A stretch of 5,724 bases of DNA from UBA668 sp046076025 (GCA_046076025.1 JBJTRF010000057.1:1-5724), one strand, 5' to 3'; positions 1 through 5,586 are shown, numbered from the stretch's first letter. The notes: a model not told the origin generated them from the letters alone. Numbers and translations are program-made.

Positions 1-878
1 CGGCCGTGCACGGCGGCCGCGTAGGTCTCGGCGATTGCCTTCGTCATCGGGCCGGGGCACGGCACCTGGCGCTCGTCGACCGACCGCACCGAGCCCACCT
101 CGGCTGCCGTGCCGCACACGAAGATCTCCTCTGCGATGTAGAGATCCGAGCGGGCGATGTTGTCGACGCGCACGTCGAAGCCGTGGTCGCGGGCGATCGT
201 CGTCACCGAGTTCTGCGTGATGCCCTCGAGTGCGCCGGCCGAGAGCGGCGGCGTGAGGATGATGCCGTTGCGCACGACGAAGATGTTCTCGCCCGTGCAC
301 TCGGCCACGAGCCCGTTGGGCGCCAGCATGATGGCCTCGTCGTATCCGGCCTTGAGCGCCTCCACCTTGGCCAGCGAGCTGTTGACGTAGTTGCCGGTGG
401 TCTTCGAGGCGGGCGGCATGGTGTTGTGGTCGTGGCGGGTCCACGACGAGATCTTCATCCGCACGCCCTTGTCGAGTGCGTCGTCGCCGAGGTAGGCGCC
501 CCACGGCCAGCAGGCGATCGCAACGTCGACCTTGCATGGCAGGGTGTTGAGGCCCATCTCGCCGTACCCGTAGTACGCGATGGGGCGGATGTAGCAGCCC
601 GGCAGGCCGGTGCTCTTCACGGTGTCCTTCACGCCCTGGACGATCTCGTCGACCGTGAACGGAATCTCCATGCCGAGGATGTGCGCCGAGTTGAACATCC
701 GCTTGATGTGATCGGTGAGACGGAACACCGCTGGCCCGTCGGCTGTCTCGTAGGCGCGGATGCCCTCGAACACGCCGGTCCCGTAGTGCAGGGTGTGCGT
801 GAGCACGTGCACCTGGGCCTTGTCCCAGTCGACGAGGGTGCCGTTCATCCAGATCTTCGGCGTTGTGGTGATGGGCAT
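1..878 (-). CDS. ilvE: Branched-chain amino acid aminotransferase IlvE, 3' end cut by window edge
   Basis: Class IV (fold type IV) PLP aminotransferase, which reversibly transfers the amino group between glutamate and the 2-oxo acids of leucine, isoleucine and valine in the cytoplasm. 292 residues are visible; the family is usually slightly over 300, so only about 10-20 are missing. The N-terminus reads MPITTTPKIWMNG, followed by HTLHYGTGVFEGIRAYE (residues 28-44), typical of IlvE. The PLP lysine is K159 in ASKTTGNYVNSSLAK (157-171). R98 lies in YIRPIAYYGYGEMG, and CTGENIFVV and the AEEIFVCGTAAEV block follow further on. The ATG at 878-876 is chosen because GGAGA sits 5 nt upstream and no ATG or GTG precedes it in the open upstream frame. 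It lies 89 bp downstream of leuB on the same strand, so co-transcription is likely. Identity as IlvE rather than D-amino-acid transaminase rests on the full-length motif match. Confidence 0.96.
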   Translation of the reverse strand, partial: MPITTTPKIWMNGTLVDWDKAQVHVLTHTLHYGTGVFEGIRAYETADGPAVFRLTDHIKRMFNSAHILGMEIPFTVDEIVQGVKDTVKSTGLPGCYIRPIAYYGYGEMGLNTLPCKVDVAIACWPWGAYLGDDALDKGVRMKISSWTRHDHNTMPPASKTTGNYVNSSLAKVEALKAGYDEAIMLAPNGLVAECTGENIFVVRNGIILTPPLSAGALEGITQNSVTTIARDHGFDVRVDNIARSDLYIAEEIFVCGTAAEVGSVRSVDERQVPCPGPMTKAIAETYAAAVHG

Positions 879-882
879 CGGA

Positions 883-936
883 TTCTCCGTGTGGATCGTG
901 GGTGGCAGGTGGATGGTGGGCGGCGGGTGGATGGTG
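883..936 (-). repeat. Three 18-bp tandem direct repeats in the leuB-ilvE spacer
   Basis: On the plus strand the units are 919-936 (GGCGGCGGGTGGATGGTG), 901-918 (GGTGGCAGGTGGATGGTG) and 883-900. The first two match at 16 of 18 positions. The third keeps only the core GTGGATCGTG, with 9 of 10 matches, and then merges into the ilvE Shine-Dalgarno. The unit is a multiple of three and the ilvE frame is open through it. Read in that frame it gives TIHPPP, TIHLPP, TIHTEN directly before the ATG, but no start codon precedes it. It may be a relic of slippage or a regulatory array in the ilvE leader; the function is unknown. Confidence 0.7.
884..888 (-). promoter_or_regulatory. Shine-Dalgarno site of ilvE
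   Basis: Reads GGAGA on the minus strand, 5 nt before the ATG at 878. It is purine-rich in an otherwise C-rich leader and fixes the start, since the reading frame itself stays open far upstream. Confidence 0.7.
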
Positions 937-961
937 TCGGGTGGTGCAGTTGGCGAGCGGC

Positions 962-977
962 GGCCGGTCAGCCGGCC
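962..977 (-). other. Perfect 6-bp GC hairpin with the leuB stop codon in its loop
   Basis: On the transcribed strand it reads GGCCGG-CTGA-CCGGCC, and the TGA in the loop is the leuB stop codon (970-968). All stem pairs are G-C. No T-rich stretch follows, so a standard intrinsic terminator is doubtful. It could act as a transcript 3'-end stabiliser or modulate read-through into ilvE. GC-rich DNA makes such stems fairly common, so function is inference. Confidence 0.4.
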
Positions 978-1957
978 ACCCGTGAGGCGATGGCTGCGCC
1001 GATCTCGGCGGTGGTGCCGGACGGGATGTCGGCGCACGCGGCGCGAACCCGGTCGGCGGCGGCCGTCTCGCCGAGGAAGTCGAGCATCAGGGCGGCGCTG
1101 AGGATGGCGGCGGCCGGATTCGCCTTGCCCGTGCCGACGATGTCGGGCGCCGATCCGTGCACCGGTTCGAACATGCTCGGCCCGGTGCGGGCCGGGTTGA
1201 GGTTCGCGCTGCTGGCGAGGCCGATGCCGCCGCTCACCGCACCGCCGAGGTCGGTGAGGATGTCGCCGAACAGGTTGTCGGTGACGATGACGTCGTAGCG
1301 CTGCGGATCCTGCACGAAGTAGATGCACGCTGCGTCGACGTGGTTGTAGGCGGTCGACACCTGCGGGAATTCGGCAGCCACGTCGTTGAAGGCCCGCTGC
1401 CACAGGTCGCCGGCGAACGTGAGCACATTGGTCTTGTGCACGAGCGTCACGTGGCGCCGACGCGACATCGCAAGGTCGAAGGCGTACCGGATGGCGCGCT
1501 CGGCACCCATTCGGGTGTTCACTGAGCCCTGCGTCGCCACCTCGTTCGGCGTGCCCTTTCGCAGCACTCCGCCCTCCCCCACGTAGGGACCCTCGGTGTT
1601 CTCGCGGATCACGACGAAGTCGTGCGCCGCCGAGCCACCCGGTGCCACGCCGACGAAGGGCCGCTGGTTGACATAGAGGTCGAGCTCGAAGCGCATCTTC
1701 AGCAGCAGTCCCCGCTCGATGACGCCAGGCGGCACGTCGGGCGTGCCCACCGCCCCGAGGAGGATGGCGTCGAAGGCGCGCAGTTGGGCGAGGGTGCCGT
1801 CGCTGAGGATCTCGCCGTCGCGCAGGTAGCGGGCACCGCCGAGGTCGAAGTCGGTGGTGTCGATCGCCACGCCGGCGGCTCGCACCACCTTCAGCGCCTG
1901 GGCGATGACCTCCGGCCCGATGCCGTCGCCCCCGATGACTGCGATGCGGTGTGACAT
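968..1957 (-). CDS. leuB: 3-isopropylmalate dehydrogenase LeuB
   Basis: NAD-dependent oxidative decarboxylation of 3-isopropylmalate to 2-oxoisocaproate, the third dedicated step of leucine synthesis, in the cytoplasm. 329 residues, normal for the compact actinobacterial form. GDGIGPEV is at 10-17; KMRFELDLYVNQRP (87-100) supplies substrate-binding arginines; RENTEGPYVGEGG is at 118-130; the catalytic lysine is K175 in HKTNVLTFAGDLW. The metal-binding aspartates are D208, D232 and D236, with the 24- and 4-residue spacing of known IPMDHs. EPVHGSAPDIVGTG (264-277) is the nucleotide site, where D272 matches the aspartate linked to NAD rather than NADP preference. RENTEG also occurs in related tartrate and isocitrate dehydrogenases, but the whole sequence resembles mycobacterial LeuB and ilvE and leuC are close by. 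The start at 1957 is preferred over an in-frame GTG at 2014, which would add 19 unconserved residues. It is first in a likely leuB-ilvE unit. Confidence 0.95.
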   Translation of the reverse strand: MSHRIAVIGGDGIGPEVIAQALKVVRAAGVAIDTTDFDLGGARYLRDGEILSDGTLAQLRAFDAILLGAVGTPDVPPGVIERGLLLKMRFELDLYVNQRPFVGVAPGGSAAHDFVVIRENTEGPYVGEGGVLRKGTPNEVATQGSVNTRMGAERAIRYAFDLAMSRRRHVTLVHKTNVLTFAGDLWQRAFNDVAAEFPQVSTAYNHVDAACIYFVQDPQRYDVIVTDNLFGDILTDLGGAVSGGIGLASSANLNPARTGPSMFEPVHGSAPDIVGTGKANPAAAILSAALMLDFLGETAAADRVRAACADIPSGTTAEIGAAIASRVAG

Positions 1958-1967
1958 ACGGCGATGC

Positions 1968-1973
1968 ACGGTA
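1968..1973 (-). promoter_or_regulatory. Candidate -10 element for leuB
   Basis: TACCGT on the minus strand fits the actinobacterial TANNNT -10 pattern and ends 10 nt before the leuB ATG. No good Shine-Dalgarno is visible before that ATG, so a leaderless or very short leader transcript would fit. No clear -35 is seen. A six-base match with two fixed T and one fixed A is weak evidence. Confidence 0.3.
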
Positions 1974-1985
1974 CAGGCTGACGGC

Positions 1986-2018
1986 GCCGGTGCTGCTGGC
2001 CGGCGGTACGTCACCGGC
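1986..2018. repeat. 7-bp inverted repeat in the leuB-greA divergent spacer
   Basis: GCCGGTG (1986-1992) and CACCGGC (2012-2018) are perfect inverted copies 19 nt apart. The element lies upstream of the candidate leuB -10 and could be an operator. A separate 9-mer, GGCGCCGGT, occurs directly repeated at 1983-1991 and 2063-2071, the second copy abutting the candidate greA -10. Local GC content makes chance matches plausible. Confidence 0.3.
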
Positions 2019-2070
2019 CGCGCCCATCGGGCCAGGGCGGCACGGATGGGCCGTCGGCACAGGGCGCCGG

Positions 2071-2076
2071 TAGGTT
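2071..2076 (+). promoter_or_regulatory. Candidate -10 element for greA
   Basis: TAGGTT fits TANNNT and ends 9 nt before the greA ATG. The start lacks a strong Shine-Dalgarno (only AGG at 2072-2074, too far upstream), which agrees with a nearly leaderless mRNA. No convincing -35 is present. Confidence 0.35.
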
Positions 2077-2085
2077 GACGGCACC

Positions 2086-2568
2086 ATGGCCAAGCACCAT
2101 CTGTCTCGTGCCGCCTTCGAGCGGCTCACGGCCGAGCACTACGACCTCACCACGCGCGGCCGCATCCAGGTCGCCGAGAAGATCGAGGCCGCCCGCCTGC
2201 TCGGCGACTTGTCCGAGAACGGCGACTACCACGCCGCCAAGGACGAACAGGGCCACATGGAAGGCCGCATCCGCCATCTCGAGCACCTCCTCGATCCCGA
2301 GAACCACGAGATCGTCGAGGCCAACGCCGATGGCTCGATCGGGCCGGGCTCGATCGTCACGATCCTCTACGAGGGTGACGACGAGGACATGGCCGAGCGC
2401 TACCTGATCGGCCACCCTGAGGAGCAGACCGACAGCCTGCAGGTGATGAGCCCCAACTCGCCGCTCGGCACCGCGCTCGTCGGCACGGCCGAGGGCGACA
2501 TCGTCGAGTACCAGGCACCCAACGGCATGCTCCGCGTGCGCATCCTCGAGGTGGAAGCCGGAGCGTGA
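2086..2568 (+). CDS. greA: Transcription elongation factor GreA
   Basis: Binds RNA polymerase through the secondary channel and stimulates cleavage of the extruded 3' RNA end in backtracked complexes, restarting stalled elongation. 160 residues against 158 in E. coli. The N-terminal coiled-coil hairpin spans roughly 1-75. Its tip motif GDLSENGDYHAAK places acidic residues D41 and E44 at the same numbers as the catalytic-tip pair in E. coli GreA. GRIRHLEHLL (60-69) closes the hairpin. The C-terminal FKBP-like domain (about 85-158) includes SPLGTALVGTAEGDIVEY (125-142). The distance from start to tip motif supports the ATG at 2086. The downstream hydrolase starts inside its last codons, so it heads a three-gene operon. 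The long insertion-free body and SEN tip argue against Rv3788-like or GreB/Gfh paralogs that lack the acidic pair. Confidence 0.95.
   Translation: MAKHHLSRAAFERLTAEHYDLTTRGRIQVAEKIEAARLLGDLSENGDYHAAKDEQGHMEGRIRHLEHLLDPENHEIVEANADGSIGPGSIVTILYEGDDEDMAERYLIGHPEEQTDSLQVMSPNSPLGTALVGTAEGDIVEYQAPNGMLRVRILEVEAGA
2553..2557 (+). promoter_or_regulatory. Shine-Dalgarno site of the hydrolase gene, inside greA
   Basis: GGAAG lies 7 nt before the GTG at 2565 and supports this non-ATG start, which overlaps the greA stop codon as GTGA. Confidence 0.55.
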
Positions 2569-3431
2569 CCCGCGTCCGCCATCCCGCGCTGCCGCACGGC
2601 GAGGAGATCGAGCTTCCCGGTCGCGGCACCACGTTTGCCCGCCTGCTCGACGGCCCCGCCGGCGCGCCCACCGTGCTGCTCCTGCACGGGTGGACGGCAT
2701 CGGCTGACCTGAACTTCTACACGTGCTACTCGCCGCTCGCCGAGCACTTCAGGGTGGTCGCCATCGACCACCGCGGCCACGGACGCGGCATCCGCTCGCA
2801 GCGGACCTTCACGCTCGAGGACTGCGCCGACGATGCGATGGCGGTGTGCGACGTGCTGGACATCGACCGGGTGGTGCCCGTCGGCTACTCGATGGGCGGC
2901 ACGGTGGCGGCGCTGCTCTGGCGGCGCCATGCCGAGCGCGTGCACGGACTCGTGCTGTGCGCCACGGCACCGCACTTCACCTCGTCGCGCCAGGAGCGCA
3001 TGGGGTTCCTCGGGCTGTCGGGCCTCGCCGCCCTCGCCCGGCTCACGCCCGGCCAGGCGCAGCAGTGGCTCACCGACCAGTTCTACCTGCAGCGCAAGCA
3101 GCAGAAGTGGGAGCCGTGGGCCGTGCACGAGGCCGCCCGCCACGACTGGCGGATGGTGCTCGAGGCGGGGCGCTCCATCGGGCGATTCGATGCCCGCCCG
3201 TGGCTCGCCGATGTCGACGTGCCCGCCTCCGTGGTGGTGACGCTGCGCGACCGCGTCGTGCCGCTGCACCGGCAGGTGAAGTACTTCGAGGGGCTCGCCG
3301 ACGTCGAGGCGTTCCGCGTCGACGGCGACCACGACGCCGTCGCCGCCCGTGCCGAGCGATTCGTCCCCACACTGCTGCGCGCCTGCCACTCGGTGCTCGA
3401 GCGCGCCGGCGTTCCCGCGCTCGCCCGCTAA
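2565..3431 (+). CDS. Alpha/beta-hydrolase fold protein, substrate unknown
   Basis: 288 residues, a single alpha/beta-hydrolase domain with a full catalytic triad, so probably an active esterase or lipase-like enzyme. VLLLHGW (37-43) is the oxyanion-loop HG motif; AIDHRGHGRG (66-75) is the usual turn. The nucleophile elbow GYSMGG (107-112) places serine at S109. The acid is D229 in RDRVVP (228-233) and the base H256 in GDHDAV (254-259). The cap region around 135-200 holds LGLSGLAALARL and QQWLTDQFYLQRKQQKW. No signal peptide or membrane segment is visible, so it is likely cytoplasmic. It begins with GTG overlapping the greA stop by 4 nt and ends in TAATG, sharing one base with the next gene. 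Such tight coupling with an ABC1 kinase suggests a joint role in lipid or isoprenoid metabolism, but that is inference; the family alone does not give the substrate. Confidence 0.9.
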   Translation: MTRVRHPALPHGEEIELPGRGTTFARLLDGPAGAPTVLLLHGWTASADLNFYTCYSPLAEHFRVVAIDHRGHGRGIRSQRTFTLEDCADDAMAVCDVLDIDRVVPVGYSMGGTVAALLWRRHAERVHGLVLCATAPHFTSSRQERMGFLGLSGLAALARLTPGQAQQWLTDQFYLQRKQQKWEPWAVHEAARHDWRMVLEAGRSIGRFDARPWLADVDVPASVVVTLRDRVVPLHRQVKYFEGLADVEAFRVDGDHDAVAARAERFVPTLLRACHSVLERAGVPALAR

Positions 3432-4939
3432 TGAGGGCACGCCCGCTCCGCCGGCTCGGCCGCATCCGCGGCGCCGTCGCGGTCGCCGTGTCCGCCGGCG
3501 CGGTTGCGGGCATCGCTGCGGCATGGCGCCGGCGACGGCCCGGCGACGCCACGGCAGGGCGCGCCACCCATGTGCGCACGCGGCGATTCCACCGCAACGC
3601 CGACCTCGCCCGGCTCGGCACCTCCGTCGGTGCCGCCTATGCAACGACGGCAGCGCGCAAGGTGTTTGCCTCGGCCGAGCGGCGCATCGAACTCGACCGC
3701 GAACGCGAACTGCGCACCGCCGAGGCGGTCGCCGACCGGCTCGGCAGCATGAAGGGTGCGCTCATGAAGCTGGGGCAGATGGCCAGCTACGTCGACGAGG
3801 GACTGCCCGCCCCGCTGCGCGACGCGCTCGCCCAGCTGCAGTCGAACGCGCCGCCGATGAGCGCCGACCTTGCGGCCGAGGTCGTCGAGCGCGACCTCGG
3901 CGCAGCACCCGACCGGCTGTTCGTCGAATGGGATCCCGATCCCATCGCCGCCGCGAGCATCGGCCAGGTGCACCGCGCCGTGCTCGTCGACCCCTCGACC
4001 GGCAGCGAGCGAGCCGTCGCCGTGAAGGTGCAGTACCCCGGCGTCGCCGACGCCGTCGGTGCCGACCTGCGCAATGCCGACCTGCTCGGGCTCATCCTGC
4101 AGCAGGGATTCGGCGGCCTCGACCCCACCGAGCTCGTCAACGAGGTGAAGGCCCGCCTCACCGAGGAGCTCGACTACCGCCTCGAGGCACGCAACCAGCA
4201 GTTGTTCGCCGACCGCTATCGGGGACACCCGTTCATCCACGTTCCCGAGATCGTGCCCAGCCACTGCGGCTCGGCAGTGATCACCAGCGAACTCGTCACG
4301 GGCAGCACCTGGCGCGACCTGCTCACGTGGCCGCAGGACGAGCGCGACCTCGCCGGCGAGGCCCTGTTCCGCTTCGTCTTCCGCAGCCTGTACGGCATGC
4401 ATGCCTTCAACGGCGATCCGCATCCGGGCAACTACCTCTTCCACGGCGGCGGCCGCGTCACGTTTCTCGACTTCGGACTGGTGAAGCACTTCGACAGCGG
4501 CGAGATGGACACCTTCGTCAGCATGGTGAAGGCCGCCGCCTACGACCACGATCCAGTCGCCTTCCGCCGCATCCTCGAGCGGGCCGGCATGATCCGCACC
4601 GACTGCCCCTCCGGCGACGATGAGGTAGGCGAGTACTTCAGCCACTTCTACGAGAGCGTGCGCGACGACCGCGTCATCACATGGAGCAGCGAGTACGCGA
4701 GCCGCATCGTGCGCCACACCTTCGACCGGACGAGCCCGATTGCGCAGTACGCCACCGTGCCGAAGGCATTCGTCTTCATCCAGCGCATCAACCTCGGGCT
4801 GTACGCGCTGCTGGGCGAGTTGCGCGCCACCGGCAACTACCGGCGCATCGCCGAGGAGCTGTGGCCGTTCGTGCAGGGACAGCCCAGCACTCCCCTGGCC
4901 GAGGCCGAGCACGCGTGGCTCGCCGGCCGCAGCACCTGA
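3431..4939 (+). CDS. ABC1/UbiB/AarF family atypical kinase-like protein
   Basis: 502 residues with the ABC1 (UbiB/COQ8) kinase-like fold, a family linked to quinone and lipid metabolism in membranes. MKLGQMASYVDEGLP (112-126) contains the family KxGQ motif, K113 to Q116. AAASIGQVH (173-181) is the alanine-rich nucleotide loop replacing the usual glycine-rich loop. The VAIK-type lysine is K199 in VAVKVQYPGV. EELDYRLEARNQ (245-256) follows, then the catalytic-loop motif GDPHPGNYLF (328-337) with D329 and N334, and DFG at 347-349. All are intact. Unlike E. coli UbiB, I see no C-terminal membrane pair. Instead residues about 14-31 form an Ala/Val/Gly-rich hydrophobic stretch between arginine clusters, a possible N-terminal anchor. 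The ATG at 3431 overlaps the hydrolase TAA by one base and has no Shine-Dalgarno, implying re-initiation. Placement in ubiquinone synthesis is doubtful; actinobacteria generally use menaquinone. Confidence 0.92.
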   Translation: MRARPLRRLGRIRGAVAVAVSAGAVAGIAAAWRRRRPGDATAGRATHVRTRRFHRNADLARLGTSVGAAYATTAARKVFASAERRIELDRERELRTAEAVADRLGSMKGALMKLGQMASYVDEGLPAPLRDALAQLQSNAPPMSADLAAEVVERDLGAAPDRLFVEWDPDPIAAASIGQVHRAVLVDPSTGSERAVAVKVQYPGVADAVGADLRNADLLGLILQQGFGGLDPTELVNEVKARLTEELDYRLEARNQQLFADRYRGHPFIHVPEIVPSHCGSAVITSELVTGSTWRDLLTWPQDERDLAGEALFRFVFRSLYGMHAFNGDPHPGNYLFHGGGRVTFLDFGLVKHFDSGEMDTFVSMVKAAAYDHDPVAFRRILERAGMIRTDCPSGDDEVGEYFSHFYESVRDDRVITWSSEYASRIVRHTFDRTSPIAQYATVPKAFVFIQRINLGLYALLGELRATGNYRRIAEELWPFVQGQPSTPLAEAEHAWLAGRST

Positions 4940-4954
4940 GATCCACTGCTGTCG

Positions 4955-4969
4955 GCGGCCGGCGGCCGC
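4955..4969. terminator. Possible weak bidirectional terminator hairpin between convergent genes
   Basis: GCGGCC-GGC-GGCCGC is a perfect 6-bp inverted repeat with a 3-nt loop in the 38-bp gap between the kinase stop codon and the stop codon of the convergent unknown gene. The location suits a shared terminator. No T-run follows on either strand, so support is mainly positional. Confidence 0.35.
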
Positions 4970-4977
4970 AGTCAATC

Positions 4978-5415
4978 TCAGGCCGCTGTGGCGATCACCA
5001 CGACGTCGGGCGCGTCGTCGAACCGCGCTACCTCTGCAGCACCGCCATCGGTCACGACCCTCACCACCCGTGCCCGCCGGCGACGGGGGAAGTCGCCGGG
5101 GCGCGCGGCACCCGACCCGGTAGGCGCCATCCACCTCGTGCTCACGAACGCCAGCGCATCGGATGCCCGCGCTGCGGCCACGCCGGGCTGATCAGCCAGC
5201 GCATCGAGCGACGGGGCCTCGGCCACGAAGTAGGCCCGTGCCGCAGCAGCGGCACCGTCGGCAAGCGCGTCGGCGTCGAGCACGTCGATCGCATGGAGGC
5301 GCAGCAGCGACGAGTGCGTCGCCATCGAGTCGTGGAGCCGTCGCTCGAACCAGCGCGCCAACTGCAGCGCCAGCGACGCAGAGGGGATACCGGGGCGGTC
5401 AACGGTGAGGGTCAT
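4978..5415 (-). CDS. Hypothetical protein, 145 residues, no recognised family
   Basis: I do not recognise this protein. Support for it being a gene: it fills the space between the kinase and leuC without overlap, its codons are mostly G/C at the third position, and it is the only good frame here. The product looks soluble. Residues 14-105 are Ala/Leu-rich and probably mostly helical (SLALQLARWFERRLHDSM near the N-terminus). A basic patch, RRRRAR, follows at about 110-117, then a probable beta-rich C-terminus with VVRVVTDGG and PDVVVIATAA. No signal peptide, membrane segment, cysteine or metal motif is visible. The ATG at 5415 is the only ATG or GTG near; no good Shine-Dalgarno precedes it, so it may be leaderless. 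It is divergent from leuC, sharing a 171-bp spacer, and convergent with the kinase. A role tied to leucine synthesis cannot be inferred from position alone. Confidence 0.6.
   Translation of the reverse strand: MTLTVDRPGIPSASLALQLARWFERRLHDSMATHSSLLRLHAIDVLDADALADGAAAAARAYFVAEAPSLDALADQPGVAAARASDALAFVSTRWMAPTGSGAARPGDFPRRRRARVVRVVTDGGAAEVARFDDAPDVVVIATAA
5077..5099. repeat. 8-bp perfect inverted repeat inside the unknown gene
   Basis: CCGGCGAC (5077-5084) and GTCGCCGG (5092-5099) flank a 7-nt G-rich loop. It overlaps the codons for GDFPRRRR in the leftward gene. It could fold in either transcript, including read-through RNA from the kinase side, and act as a second terminator-like stem. No T-run is present. 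Confidence 0.4.
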
Positions 5416-5473
5416 GCGCGTCTGGGCACAGCGGCGCGACGCGTGTCGGCAGCGAGCCCGCCATGCCGCCGCA

Positions 5474-5508
5474 GCACCCGCCAGGGTGCCCTTCGCCCCC
5501 GTGGGTGC
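5474..5508. promoter_or_regulatory. Candidate operator upstream of leuC: palindrome plus extra half-site
   Basis: GCACCC (5474-5479), a 4-nt centre and GGGTGC (5484-5489) form a perfect dyad. A further GGGTGC copy lies at 5503-5508, 19 bp on. That copy occupies the -35 position of the candidate leuC promoter (17-nt spacer to TACACT), where a bound repressor would block polymerase. The regulator is unknown; IclR-type LtbR controls leuCD in some actinobacteria, but I cannot match its site from memory. Confidence 0.4.
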
Positions 5509-5525
5509 TCGCCGAACCGCCCCCG

Positions 5526-5531
5526 TACACT
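5526..5531 (+). promoter_or_regulatory. Candidate -10 element for leuC
   Basis: TACACT fits TANNNT in an otherwise C-rich stretch. Transcription would start near A5538, giving a leader of about 49 nt that opens with the hairpin at 5541-5565. The -35 region is not consensus-like, which would suit an activated or weakly constitutive promoter. Confidence 0.4.
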
Positions 5532-5540
5532 GCCCTCACG

Positions 5541-5565
5541 GCCGGCTACCCCCGTCGGGGCCGGC
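5541..5565 (+). other. Stem-loop at the 5' end of the predicted leuC leader
   Basis: GCCGG (5541-5545) pairs with CCGGC (5561-5565) and CCCC (5549-5552) pairs with GGGG (5557-5560). This leaves a 3-nt bulge (CTA, 5546-5548) and a CGTC tetraloop. It ends 9 nt before the Shine-Dalgarno, so it leaves the site accessible and may instead stabilise the 5' end or bind a regulator. No ATG or GTG lies between it and leuC, so a translated leader peptide is excluded. Confidence 0.45.
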
Positions 5566-5574
5566 GAGGCGACG

Positions 5575-5581
5575 AGAAGGG
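5575..5581 (+). promoter_or_regulatory. Shine-Dalgarno site of leuC
   Basis: AGAAGGG lies 5 nt before the ATG at 5587, a strong match that fixes the leuC start. Confidence 0.75.
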
Positions 5582-5586
5582 AACCC

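Noticed and set aside
879..967. Leader peptide encoded by the repeats before ilvE
   Set aside because: No start codon in the repeat frames and no branched-chain codon run; the repeated dipeptides are His- and Pro-rich.
6..1298. A 430-codon plus-strand open frame across the left of the window
   Set aside because: It runs antisense to both ilvE and leuB and crosses their spacer. Its His/Arg/Val-rich product resembles no family; long antisense frames are expected at this GC content.
1958..2014. Longer leuB start at the GTG at 2014
   Set aside because: Adds 19 unconserved residues before the canonical dehydrogenase N-terminus and would run through the divergent spacer.
2723..3430. Upstream extension of the kinase to a 738-residue protein
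   Set aside because: The extra 236 residues are an Arg/Ala-rich out-of-frame reading of the hydrolase gene. The ATG at 3431 in a TAATG overlap is the natural start.
2400..3644. A 414-codon minus-strand open frame
   Set aside because: Antisense to greA, the hydrolase and the kinase start; low-complexity Arg/His/Gly composition.
3428..5134. A 568-codon minus-strand open frame
   Set aside because: Antisense to the whole ABC1 kinase, whose motifs are unmistakable, and it runs into the unknown gene in another frame. It is a shadow of biased codon use.
5532..5586. Leucine-rich leader peptide or T-box ahead of leuC
   Set aside because: There is no ATG or GTG between the predicted transcription start and leuC, no run of leucine codons, and the leader is too short for a T-box.
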